This document shows positions 1 through 7,539 of a stretch of 33,416 nt of DNA, piece by piece. The DNA lies in IMG/VR virus record IMGVR_UViG_3300025892_000070, positions 1-33,416 of that record. One strand, written 5' to 3'. The first letter of the stretch is position 1, and the number at the start of each line of letters is the position of its first letter. Below the pieces are notes generated by a model, which had not been told where the DNA came from, did no database searches, and worked only from the letters and a program-made list of their open reading frames with translations. The position numbers and the translations under genes are program-made. Source of the DNA: a virus.

Positions 1-57
1 GAATTGGATGAAAACGGAATGCTTACAAACGTAACTTGGCCAGAGGAACCAGTATAA
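1..57 (+). CDS. Tail fibre assembly chaperone, C-terminal end only
   Basis: The window opens inside a gene; the 18 residues visible read ELDENGMLTNVTWPEEPV and then stop. This is the conserved ending of the tail assembly chaperone family found throughout the window (compare endings such as LTNVTWPEKPE at 9470 and LTNITWPEEPA at 16515). The stop overlaps the next start as TAATG, the same translational coupling used by other cassettes. Its adhesin partner should lie just upstream, outside the window. The family call rests only on this tail, but the match to its paralogs is close. Confidence 0.8.
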   Translation, partial: ELDENGMLTNVTWPEEPV

Positions 58-641
58 TGGCAATACTAAAGTTAAACAGTCATGAAGTGATTACACAAAG
101 TGGAGACAATCGTCCAGAGTTTGGTGCAAGTGTGCCTGCTGGTTGTATGTTACAACTTAAATCAACTACTAAAACCGACCATTGGGGTGGTTCTGGAGTT
201 TCAAATGGAAATTCAGGTGTTACTCCATATGCTGTAACTGGATTATCTGTTACAATTACTCCAAAGTTTAATACAAGTAAAATATGGTTATTTGCTGATA
301 TTTTTATGGGATTAAATAACTTTGAAGGATACAATTATTATTGGTCAATTTATAGAAGTATTAATGGAGGAACTAGTTCAGCAATTGGAGTAGGTACAGA
401 TAGTAGTGCAACATTTTTTGTTATGGGTGGTCATAATATGTATCCTTCTGGAAGTAGTATTCCTTTTGCGGGAGGTAATTCTAAAAATTATTTAGACAGT
501 CCATCTACAATAGATAGTATAACTTATCAAATAAATGTAGGTGCTGCAGATTCAAATGCTATTTTATATGTTAATAGAAGAGCTAGTGGTGGCAATCCTT
601 GTGGGGTATCAACAATCACAGCAATGGAGATAGCAGCATAA
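57..641 (+). CDS. Short tail adhesin, class A (variant junction)
   Basis: A 194-residue virion protein, probably a host-binding adhesin or tail-fibre tip. The start chosen is the ATG in the TAATG overlap with the chaperone before it; an upstream TTG is possible but unlikely. Residues 1-20 are the N-terminal tag MAILKLNSHEVITQSG, related to the tags at 641, 1203, 7540 and 8509. At about residues 25-31 it has SVPAGCMLQL, a divergent form of the TFPAGH junction. The body is rich in G, S, N, T and aromatic residues, as expected of a beta-sandwich receptor-binding domain. It ends TAMEIAA, the shared last strand. No chaperone follows directly; two more adhesins come first, so this one may use the chaperone at 1781 or the one ending at 57. 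The receptor cannot be told from sequence. Confidence 0.75.
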   Translation: MAILKLNSHEVITQSGDNRPEFGASVPAGCMLQLKSTTKTDHWGGSGVSNGNSGVTPYAVTGLSVTITPKFNTSKIWLFADIFMGLNNFEGYNYYWSIYRSINGGTSSAIGVGTDSSATFFVMGGHNMYPSGSSIPFAGGNSKNYLDSPSTIDSITYQINVGAADSNAILYVNRRASGGNPCGVSTITAMEIAA

Positions 642-1192
642 TGGCAACTCTACAACTCGGAAACAAAACACTGTTTACACAATCTGGAAGTGCTGATCCG
701 GAAATAACATCAAATGTAAATTTGACAAATGCAGATATGTCTAATGCAGATATGTCTAATGCAAATATTAAAACATCATTTAGTTCATTAGATACTTCTG
801 CATCTCAAGGACCAACAACAGATTTAACAAATACAACATTACCTATATTTGCTTGTAGAGCATGGGTACATTTTAACGGCATGTCATATGTTACTGTAGA
901 AAGTGAATCTCATTGTGATATATATGCTTCTGGTAACGTAAGTAAAGTAGTAAGGGTTGGCGTTGGTTTGTATAAAATTTATTTTTTAACCCCAATGCCA
1001 GATACTAATTATTGTGTAACTGGTTCGCATGTTGCTTCAACCAATAGTTATGGTAATGTTGGTGGAATCGGAGGTTACAATGCTACGGCAGGGGGTATTG
1101 AAACAACTTATGTAGGAATAACATACCAATACCACTATAGTAGTTATGGTTTCGTTGACCAAGACCATTTACATATTGCTATTTTCAGATAA
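641..1192 (+). CDS. Short tail adhesin with NADMS repeats
   Basis: A 183-residue protein starting at the ATG of a TAATG overlap. Its tag MATLQLGNKTLFTQSG places it with the class A adhesins, but it lacks the TFPAGH junction. Instead, residues 30-44 hold a pentapeptide-like run, NADMSNADMSNANI, encoded by a 15-base tandem repeat. The C-terminal part has a spaced aromatic and glycine pattern (VGVGLYKIYFLTPMPDTNYCV...VDQDHLHIAIFR) that resembles the H-type lectin-like or fibre-tip beta-sandwich seen in phage proteins, where a YxVxFxTPMPDxNY-like segment is common. It lacks the usual MEI ending. A fibre-tip role is inferred from tag and position. Confidence 0.7.
   Translation: MATLQLGNKTLFTQSGSADPEITSNVNLTNADMSNADMSNANIKTSFSSLDTSASQGPTTDLTNTTLPIFACRAWVHFNGMSYVTVESESHCDIYASGNVSKVVRVGVGLYKIYFLTPMPDTNYCVTGSHVASTNSYGNVGGIGGYNATAGGIETTYVGITYQYHYSSYGFVDQDHLHIAIFR
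729..758 (+). repeat. 15-base tandem repeat, two exact units
   Basis: AATGCAGATATGTCT occurs twice in a row and a third, degenerate unit follows at 759-773. It encodes NADMSNADMS in the adhesin at 641. The unit is a multiple of three, so copy changes keep the frame. Confidence 0.9.
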
Positions 1193-1202
1193 GGTATAAA
1201 AC

Positions 1203-1784
1203 ATGGCAACACTTACGATTGGTGGAAAAACAGTAGTAACGCAGACAGGCACGGATGAGCCTATAATGACAAGTAATGTTGTGATGGATAATGTTAATGT
1301 GAACAATGCATTGGCAAGTGCTACGTTTCCTGCTGGACATATGTTAAGACATTTTTATGATGAATATAATTTTAATGGGTCTCCTGCTACAATCACAACA
1401 ACCGCATCAAATTGGAGCGGTCTACAAATTGATATAATTAATCCTAATACAAGTAATTATTTATTTTTACAAATGTTTATTCCTGACGTATATTGTAGCG
1501 GTTCAAGTAATGGACTTGGAGGTGGTTTTGTTTATAGTACAAATTCTTTTAGTTCAGAATCAATTTTAGGTTCATCTGCTTGGTATTTTAATCAACATTC
1601 ATGGACAAGTTCTGGTTCAAATTTAAATAATACTAGTTTGACTGTTAGAGTATTACATCCAACAAGTAGTAACTATTCAATAAGACCATATTTTCAGGCT
1701 TATAATGCAAGTTTAAGTATAGGACAAGGCAATAGTGGCAATAAGTCTATCGCAACATTATTTGCTATGGAGATACAAGGATGA
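1203..1784 (+). CDS. Short tail adhesin, class A (TFPAGH type)
   Basis: A 193-residue protein, a typical class A adhesin: tag MATLTIGGKTVVTQTG, spacer MTSNVVMDNVNVNNALASA, junction TFPAGHM starting at residue 41, then a variable G/S/N/Y-rich beta body and the last strand LFAMEIQG. The DNA at the junction matches the 14-base core shared by other adhesins. The body is much more AT-rich than the tag and junction, suggesting a different origin. The stop overlaps the chaperone start by ATGA, so the two should be translated together. It is probably a trimeric receptor-binding tip; this is inferred from family resemblance, and the ligand is unknown. Confidence 0.78.
   Translation: MATLTIGGKTVVTQTGTDEPIMTSNVVMDNVNVNNALASATFPAGHMLRHFYDEYNFNGSPATITTTASNWSGLQIDIINPNTSNYLFLQMFIPDVYCSGSSNGLGGGFVYSTNSFSSESILGSSAWYFNQHSWTSSGSNLNNTSLTVRVLHPTSSNYSIRPYFQAYNASLSIGQGNSGNKSIATLFAMEIQG
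1323..1336 (+). repeat. 14-base junction core, copy 1
   Basis: ACGTTTCCTGCTGG encodes TFPAG at codon 41 of the adhesin at 1203. Confidence 0.9.
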
Positions 1785-2215
1785 AAACATATTTTGAAGT
1801 GGTTATAGATTTAGTAGGTATTGAAAATATTTGTAACGGACCATCCAATGGACCTGTATCTCAAATTAAATTTATAAATGGATTTGTAAACATACCCACT
1901 GAAGAAGAAATCCAAGCAAAGATAGCAGAACTTCAAGCAGCCGAACCACTACGTCTATTAAGAATAGAACGAAACCAAATTCTTCAACAATCTGATTGGG
2001 AAGTTCAACGCAATACAGAACGCAACATTACAGATTCAAATCTAATAGACTATCGTAATGCACTCCGAGACCTTCCACAAGAAATAGCAAATGGAAACAT
2101 TCCAGCACCTACACTGGATGAGAATGGAATGCTGGTGTTTGAACATTGGCCGAATCGCTATGAGATAAATATAGAAGATGAACCAACAGCAAACAATTCA
2201 GCTAATACAGTTTAA
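1781..2215 (+). CDS. Tail fibre assembly chaperone (Phage_tail_APC-like)
   Basis: A 144-residue protein. A unique N-terminus (MKTYFEVVIDLVGIENICNG...) leads into the family core: EEEIQAKIAELQAAEPLRLL, RIERNQILQQSDW, then YRNALRDLPQEIANGNIPAPTLDENGM and a final HWP. The R..RN..L..(S/T)DW...YR.ALRDLP pattern is that of phage tail assembly chaperones, small helper proteins that fold or cap fibres. It overlaps the preceding adhesin by ATGA, which points to that product as its client. It carries about 20 extra residues after the usual WP end; this extension contains an ATAAATA sequence that could serve the next gene. The N-terminal part differs in every paralog and may recognise the client. Confidence 0.85.
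   Translation: MKTYFEVVIDLVGIENICNGPSNGPVSQIKFINGFVNIPTEEEIQAKIAELQAAEPLRLLRIERNQILQQSDWEVQRNTERNITDSNLIDYRNALRDLPQEIANGNIPAPTLDENGMLVFEHWPNRYEINIEDEPTANNSANTV
2165..2171 (+). promoter_or_regulatory. Possible late promoter element ATAAATA
   Basis: ATAAATA lies 43 nt before the start at 2215, inside the C-terminal extension of the chaperone gene. It has the same GATAAATATAG context as the element at 19899. It precedes a small cap protein related to the one at 15328, which also has such an element. The spacing is looser than in the three intergenic cases and the motif lies in coding sequence of an AT-rich genome, so chance is quite possible. Confidence 0.22.
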
Positions 2216-2439
2216 TGCCGTCAAAAAGTAACGCCAAACAAAAATCAATTATAGTTGGTATTAACACAAAAACTTTTACCAATGATGTTGAAGTTGCTGA
2301 AAACTATTCTGCAATTCTCAGTGGTCCTGTAAGTGTACCAAACATCACTGTCAATGGTACTTTAAATGTGATCAACAATCTAAGTGTAGATGGTGATATT
2401 GTGATTGGTCCAAATGGTAATTTAAATCTAACAGGATGA
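2215..2439 (+). CDS. Small beta-rich capping/fibre protein (GPVSV type)
   Basis: A 74-residue protein starting in a TAATG overlap. After a lysine-rich start comes NYSAILSGPVSVPNITVNG followed by short strands (TLNVINNLSVDGDIVIGPNGNLNLTG). The A-(I/L)-x-x-GP-(V/I)-(S/T)-(V/L) motif recurs at the ends of larger fibre proteins in this window (20944-21059, 26630-26736, 33181-33336) and in the free-standing protein at 15328. In marine phage fibres this segment forms a C-terminal beta-helix-like cap; here it appears as a separate small gene. The role as a structural cap or shaft piece is inferred. Confidence 0.6.
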   Translation: MPSKSNAKQKSIIVGINTKTFTNDVEVAENYSAILSGPVSVPNITVNGTLNVINNLSVDGDIVIGPNGNLNLTG

Positions 2440-2440
2440 T

Positions 2441-3163
2441 ATGCCCAACGCAAGTTTGACAATAGATGGAACAGAAGTTATCAGCAAAGTAAATGGCTCA
2501 ACTTCTATTCAAATTGACACCGTAGAAAGTAATGATATAAAAAATGCACATGGAAATGTTGTTGGTTTTAGATCTGTTCAAATATTTGACACTGTTGGTA
2601 CATCAACATGGACAAAGCCCGCTGGTGTAAATTATATAAAAGTTTATGTTACTGGCGGAGGAGGTGGCGGTGGTTCTCACAACCAAGATGATGCTCAAGG
2701 AGGTGGTGGAGCAGGGGGAACTACAATTAAATGGATTGATGTACGACAAGTAACAAGCGTATCTGTCACAGTTGGAGTTGGAGGTACACGTTCTATTGGT
2801 AATTCAGGAGGTGGTGGAGGTCCTGGAGGCACATCATCTTTTGGTTCGTATTGCTCTGCCACAGGTGGTGAAGAACCAGAAACTTGGGCAGTTGGTGGAT
2901 ATGGTGGTGTTGCTACTGGAGGAGATATCAATTTGTATGGTAATGCAGGAATATGTGGCAACATAGATGGCGGTGGCAATGAAGAAAGTAGTGGAGTTGG
3001 AGGTGCTTCTTATTGGGGTGGAACAGGCAGAGGAGGTAGTGTTTGGGGTGCAAGGTCTAATCCAAATGGATGGGGATGTGGTGGTTCAGGCACCCATGTA
3101 AGCACTAATAATGAAGGTGCTGATGGATACAAAGGTGCTGTTATTGTAGAGGAATACGTATGA
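2441..3163 (+). CDS. Glycine-rich tail adhesin (polyglycine domain)
   Basis: A 240-residue protein. The tag MPNASLTIDGTEVISKVNG is a distant relative of the class A tags. Around residue 56 it has WTKPAGVNYIKVYVTGGGG, where PAG matches the position of the junction in other adhesins. From residue 71 to near the end it is dominated by glycine runs (seven in a row near residue 73) with inserted short loops, ending GYKGAVIVEEYV. This is the pattern of the phage glycine-rich fibre domain (Gly_rich type), and is reminiscent of adhesins that pack polyglycine helices and present variable loops to the receptor. A chaperone follows with an ATGA overlap. The polyglycine-helix fold is an inference from composition. 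Confidence 0.8.
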   Translation: MPNASLTIDGTEVISKVNGSTSIQIDTVESNDIKNAHGNVVGFRSVQIFDTVGTSTWTKPAGVNYIKVYVTGGGGGGGSHNQDDAQGGGGAGGTTIKWIDVRQVTSVSVTVGVGGTRSIGNSGGGGGPGGTSSFGSYCSATGGEEPETWAVGGYGGVATGGDINLYGNAGICGNIDGGGNEESSGVGGASYWGGTGRGGSVWGARSNPNGWGCGGSGTHVSTNNEGADGYKGAVIVEEYV

Positions 3164-3495
3164 AAAAGGCGCTTATACATTTAGATAAAATTGTACAAGT
3201 TTCAGATTCCACATTTGAAGTTCATTCCAGTATGAAATGGGTAGACTGTCCAGATAATTGCACTACTAAATGGAAATATGAAAATGAACAATTCATTGAA
3301 AATGTTTATACAGATGAAGAAAAATTAAGAGATTTGAGATTAGCAAGAGGAACTAAGTTAAGAAAAACAGATTGGTGGGTTTTACCAGATAGAACTCCAA
3401 CACAAGAGCAATTAAACTATAGACAAGCTTTACGGGATATTACTAACACATATACATCACTTGATGATGTTATTTGGCCGGAGAAACCTGAATAA
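3160..3495 (+). CDS. Tail fibre assembly chaperone (Phage_tail_APC-like)
   Basis: A 111-residue protein. It has the family core in a divergent form: EEKLRDLRLARGTKLRKTDW, then a PDRTPTQEQLNYRQALRDI segment and the end IWPEKPE. It lacks the AAEPLRLLRIERN block that most paralogs share at DNA level, so it belongs to a separate lineage within the family. Its W-V-L-P-D-R-T-P-T segment after TDW is close to the classical tail assembly chaperone form. It is coupled by ATGA to the glycine-rich adhesin and by TAATG to the long fibre downstream, and probably assists one of them. Confidence 0.82.
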   Translation: MKKALIHLDKIVQVSDSTFEVHSSMKWVDCPDNCTTKWKYENEQFIENVYTDEEKLRDLRLARGTKLRKTDWWVLPDRTPTQEQLNYRQALRDITNTYTSLDDVIWPEKPE

Positions 3496-6287
3496 TGCCA
3501 TTCATCGGAGCACCGTCACCTAAAGAATTACAATCCATAGAAACCATTTCTGACCGTAAAACATATACGGGGGATGGCATAAAAACTATTTTTGGCGTTA
3601 GCTATGAATCCAATCATATTAGTGTATTTCAAAACGGCTTAAAACTTATTGAAGGTATTGACTATAATATTGCATCTACTGGTCAGTATATAACATTTGT
3701 TATTGCTCCAGAAAGTGGAGATGTAATTGATTTAGTCGGTGCAAGTGGAGTTACTAATTTAGCACAATCAAGTTATTCAAGAGAAACATTTGTCTCTCTC
3801 GCAAATCAAACATCATTCATTCTTTCAACAAATATAGATGATTCTTTTAGAACAAATGTATATGTAAATGGAATAAGATTAACAGAGACTGATTATACAA
3901 TATATAATTCAAATAATACACTTGAATTTAATTCTGCTCTTGCAGTAGATGATACTGTTGCTATAGAATTAATTAAACCTGGATTTAGAATAGTAGATGG
4001 TACTCTTGATGTTTCAAATCTAACACAAACAAGTTATGCTAGAGAAGCTTTTGAAAATATATCAAACACTTCCAATGTAATATTATCTTCAAATATTGAT
4101 GCTAGTACAAGATTAAATGTCTTTTTTAATGGTGCTAGATTACATGATACATCATTTACCATTGATGTTGCAAATAATAAAGTAACTTTCAATCAAAGTA
4201 TATCAGCTAATGATGTAATAGAATTTGATATATTCAGTCCTGGTTTCAGAACGATTGATAGTGTATCAACAGGAATATCTAATTTTTCTCAATCTAGTTA
4301 TAATGAAGAAGTGTTTCAAGCAATTGAAAACCAAACGGTCATAACACTTGATACAGACATTAATAGTTCTTATTTTATTAATGTATATAATAATGGTATT
4401 CGTTTAAATTTAGAAGATTATACATTTAATTATTCTGCAAATACTATTACATTTACAGAAGCATTATTTGCTAATGATGTTATTACAGTGGACACATTTA
4501 GACCTGGATTTAGAATACAAGGTGTACGCACATTTCTTTCTGACTTAGTTGATGTAAATTCTACTGCTACTGCAAATCAAGTTCTGACTGCAGATGGAAC
4601 TGGTAATTTCTATTTTGCTAATACAGCAGGCGGAAGCGGAAGTGTTTCACTAGCTTCATTCACGGCTAATGGTACAATCACAACAGGAGATACAGTAGCA
4701 TTACGAATAGATAATGGAGAAATTGAAAAGATTGCACATCCCATAATAGCACAATATACAGAAGTTTCACAAACATTAAGTGAAGCAACTACAACTGGTA
4801 CTACATTTTTTGATGTAGATTATGATGAAAACACAAGTTCTGCCATTGTTGCTCAAAGAAGTTCAGTTTCTCCTTTTAATGGATTAGTAAGTATAGGAAC
4901 AGTGACTGAAACCTCAAATACGACCACAAACGGAGAAACCACAAGAGAAGTTGGTTTTAATTGGGGTACACCTGTAGCATGGAACTCAGACAATATTTCT
5001 AACACAGTTGTTGCAATTGATACTGACCAAAATAAAGTAGTTATAACTTATATTAATAATAGTGATGCAATCAACATATATGCAGTAGTTGGAGATATAA
5101 GTGGAAATAGCATCACATTTGGAACTCCTCTTGAACTTTATACAACAAGGTCAAGATTTAATTCAATAGTATATGATACTAATTCAAATAAAATGGTGAT
5201 ATACTTTCAAGATTATAATTCCTTTTATATGTACTATGCAGTATGTACGGTTTCTGGTACAAATATAACACTTGATTCACCAGTGACATTTATAGTAACT
5301 ACGGCATCTAATGCATATTCAACTGCTCTATACATACCCGAATTAAATAAGCATGTTTTACTCTATCATGATACTTCTAATTATGTAACGATAATGATTG
5401 GTGAACTTGCTAATGGAACTATAACATGGGGGTCGGCAGTAACTGTACAATCTGCAGCCGGAATCACACCTATTTGCCGATATGATAGTGTAAATGAAAA
5501 ACTACTTCTTTATATTGGTCAGAATACTGCAGACAGTAACTACCAGTCAGTATTTATTGGTACAATTACCAATAATTCTGTAACTTTTGGTTCTGCTATA
5601 AGAGTTAGTACTGCTAATCCGTTTTCTGGCGTTGCTAATATTTTTGTTCATCATAAAGCCAGCAATAAATTTATAATTGGTGGTGCTGATGGAAATAATA
5701 GTTCTTATCCATATTATAACGTAGTTCAAATAGATGATTCTGCTCCTAATGGATTATCAATTTCAGGTGTTACTGATATAGTTTCTACAGGTTCAACTTA
5801 TTTTGGATTAGGTGGTGGTGTGTATGCGAGTAATTTTGAAAAAATATTTGTAGGTATACGTTTAGATAATACTACCAGACCTAATGTTTGGACATATAAT
5901 CCAGAATATACATCATATGATCTAACAACAACAAATGCGACTAATTATATAGGTATAGCCAAAGATTCTGTAAACAATGGTCAAGTATCTGAAGTATTTT
6001 TAGTAGGTGATATTGCGGACAATCAAACTGGACTTACCGTAAATCAAAATTACTATTTAACTGGAAGTGGTTTGTTAACTACATCATCTACTTCTTATGG
6101 TTTAATTGGCAGAGCAGTATCAGATACATCTATACAACTATTACAAACTACATCAAAATCACTAACAGACCTAAATATAACAGATGGTACTTCTGGTCAA
6201 GTTCTCAAAACATATGGCAATAATGCATTCTATTTTGCTGATGAAGAAAACCTTAATGCAATACTTTATTCAATTGCTCTCGGATAA
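3495..6287 (+). CDS. Long tail fibre with NG repeats and probable beta-propeller
   Basis: A 930-residue virion fibre. It starts MPFIGAPSPKE, a tag also seen at 19944, 24433 and 26092. Residues about 15-345 hold four repeats of roughly 80 residues built on a VYVNGIRLTETDYTI-like unit, each ending near a PGFR motif and followed by a linker such as SSYSRETF; these are shaft-type modules of marine T4-like fibres. A shaft linker (LSDLVDVNSTATANQVLTAD) follows at about 346-385. Residues about 390-815 contain repeating units of the form GxISGNSITFGTP plus YDxxxNKxxI, which suggests a multi-bladed beta-propeller. A YIGIAKDS module at about 817-870 precedes a last shaft unit. The same propeller and YIGIAKDS modules recur in the 1313-residue protein at 26744. 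Confidence 0.82.
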   Translation: MPFIGAPSPKELQSIETISDRKTYTGDGIKTIFGVSYESNHISVFQNGLKLIEGIDYNIASTGQYITFVIAPESGDVIDLVGASGVTNLAQSSYSRETFVSLANQTSFILSTNIDDSFRTNVYVNGIRLTETDYTIYNSNNTLEFNSALAVDDTVAIELIKPGFRIVDGTLDVSNLTQTSYAREAFENISNTSNVILSSNIDASTRLNVFFNGARLHDTSFTIDVANNKVTFNQSISANDVIEFDIFSPGFRTIDSVSTGISNFSQSSYNEEVFQAIENQTVITLDTDINSSYFINVYNNGIRLNLEDYTFNYSANTITFTEALFANDVITVDTFRPGFRIQGVRTFLSDLVDVNSTATANQVLTADGTGNFYFANTAGGSGSVSLASFTANGTITTGDTVALRIDNGEIEKIAHPIIAQYTEVSQTLSEATTTGTTFFDVDYDENTSSAIVAQRSSVSPFNGLVSIGTVTETSNTTTNGETTREVGFNWGTPVAWNSDNISNTVVAIDTDQNKVVITYINNSDAINIYAVVGDISGNSITFGTPLELYTTRSRFNSIVYDTNSNKMVIYFQDYNSFYMYYAVCTVSGTNITLDSPVTFIVTTASNAYSTALYIPELNKHVLLYHDTSNYVTIMIGELANGTITWGSAVTVQSAAGITPICRYDSVNEKLLLYIGQNTADSNYQSVFIGTITNNSVTFGSAIRVSTANPFSGVANIFVHHKASNKFIIGGADGNNSSYPYYNVVQIDDSAPNGLSISGVTDIVSTGSTYFGLGGGVYASNFEKIFVGIRLDNTTRPNVWTYNPEYTSYDLTTTNATNYIGIAKDSVNNGQVSEVFLVGDIADNQTGLTVNQNYYLTGSGLLTTSSTSYGLIGRAVSDTSIQLLQTTSKSLTDLNITDGTSGQVLKTYGNNAFYFADEENLNAILYSIALG

Positions 6288-6295
6288 TTTAAGAC

Positions 6296-6595
6296 ATGGC
6301 TACATTTAAAAGAAAAGCTGCAACTGCAAATACTGCTGGCGTGATCGTTCATACAACACCCGCCGGTATTACTGCATTAATCATTGGTTTAGTTCTAGCA
6401 AACAAAGGTAGTAGTTCTGAAACTGCAGATGTAGATATTGACGGAACATATGTTGTGAAGAATGCACCGATTCCAGTTGGAAGTACACTTTCAGTACTTG
6501 ATGGTAAAATGGTTGTTCAGCAAAATGAAATTATCACAGTCACTGCATCGGCTAACAATGTCATAGATGCCACAATCAGCATACTAGAATTATGA
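6296..6595 (+). CDS. Conserved small virion protein (IPVGSTLSVLDGK type)
   Basis: A 99-residue protein beginning MATFKRKAATANTAGVIVHT. Its alternating hydrophobic pattern, the segment VKNAPIPVGSTLSVLDGKMV and the end IDATISILEL resemble a small structural protein repeatedly found beside tail genes of cyanophages and related marine phages. I recall the family by its motifs but cannot give it an established gene name. It is probably a beta-sandwich that decorates or attaches a fibre. It lies 8 bases after the long fibre and overlaps the next gene by ATGA. Unlike its neighbours it is low in N and G, which suggests a conserved core role and not host binding. Confidence 0.65.
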   Translation: MATFKRKAATANTAGVIVHTTPAGITALIIGLVLANKGSSSETADVDIDGTYVVKNAPIPVGSTLSVLDGKMVVQQNEIITVTASANNVIDATISILEL

Positions 6596-6870
6596 GTGGT
6601 TACTTAGGTTCAAAAAGAGCGGTCAACTTTGCTACAGTACAGTTGCCGATAAAATCAAAAGACATGGAAATCATCACAGAGCATGGTGCAATTGCTCAAA
6701 GAAATTCAATACCCGAAGCAGTAACTATAGATGAGGGTACAAATGTAGCTTTTTATGGTGATGTAACATTTGATTCTTTAGTCACAGTCAATGGAAATTT
6801 AATTGTGATTGGTGGAGACATTGACTTCAAAGGTGGTGCGGACATCGTAGGAAAATTAATCTATCGTTAA
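6592..6870 (+). CDS. Small beta-rich capping/fibre protein
   Basis: A 92-residue protein overlapping the previous gene by ATGA. After MSGYLGSKRAVNFATVQLP comes a section with acidic residues, then stacked short strands (NVAFYGDVTFDSLVTVNGNL, IVIGGDIDFKGGADIVGKLI). The strand-turn pattern matches a short beta-helix or triple-beta spiral cap like those at 2215 and 15328. It may be a separate cap for the long fibre upstream or an accessory shaft piece. Function is inferred from sequence style and neighbours only. Confidence 0.55.
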   Translation: MSGYLGSKRAVNFATVQLPIKSKDMEIITEHGAIAQRNSIPEAVTIDEGTNVAFYGDVTFDSLVTVNGNLIVIGGDIDFKGGADIVGKLIYR

Positions 6871-6872
6871 CT

Positions 6873-7526
6873 ATGCCTGACATAAACATAAACGGTTATC
6901 CATTTATATCTCAATCTGGAACGAATGTACCTGAAATTGACAATGTTAAAATAGGTGCAAGTGTTGATACTGTTTCCAATACAGGTGCAGGATATAAACC
7001 AGCAGAAGTTTGGCTTTCTACAACTGAAATTTCAGCACAAGATACTGTCATAAATCTACCATCTGGTTATAAAAAGTATCATGTTATTGGACATAATGTA
7101 TTTTGGGGTGGAACGGCCTCAACTGGTGATATTAGAATGTACATGCGTTATAACAACAATACACAAGATGATACTGGTTTACAAATGAGTGAATGGTATA
7201 AAAGATTAGATGCTGCGGGATATGGGCAAGAAGTATGGGATGGTTTTGTTGTTATTTCAAATAATATGGGAACAGACCCAACAGAAAATTCTTTTTTTGA
7301 TATTTGGTTAAATGGTTGTAATGAGGCCAATAAAACCAGGGGATATACAGGATATGGTATGTCCACTTATGGTCATACCTCAGACCAACATGCATACCAT
7401 TATACTATTGGTTTTAGATCACAATTAACAGATGCTATAGATGGTTTTAGAATATATTTTCATCCCGATGATAATGCTATTACTTCTTATGGTGGCACAA
7501 TAGTTGTAACAGGATATACTTTTTAG
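6873..7526 (+). CDS. Short tail adhesin with class A tag
   Basis: A 217-residue protein with the tag MPDININGYPFISQSGTNVP, near that of the next gene (MPELKINGYTFATQ). It lacks the TFPAGH junction. The body is rich in Y, W, G and N (KYHVIGHNVFWGG, MRYNNNTQDDTGLQMSEWYK, HAYHYTIGF) and ends with a strand, IVVTGYTF. The sequence suggests a single beta-sandwich binding domain. It is followed after 13 bases by another adhesin, so two adhesins precede one chaperone. The fibre-tip role follows from the tag and setting; I do not recognise the body. Confidence 0.7.
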   Translation: MPDININGYPFISQSGTNVPEIDNVKIGASVDTVSNTGAGYKPAEVWLSTTEISAQDTVINLPSGYKKYHVIGHNVFWGGTASTGDIRMYMRYNNNTQDDTGLQMSEWYKRLDAAGYGQEVWDGFVVISNNMGTDPTENSFFDIWLNGCNEANKTRGYTGYGMSTYGHTSDQHAYHYTIGFRSQLTDAIDGFRIYFHPDDNAITSYGGTIVVTGYTF

Positions 7527-7539
7527 GATTTAACATAAC

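Noticed and set aside
2695-2979. Minus-strand open frame rich in proline
   Set aside because: It is the antisense shadow of the glycine-rich domain (GGN codons read as proline codons backwards) and has no upstream start signals.
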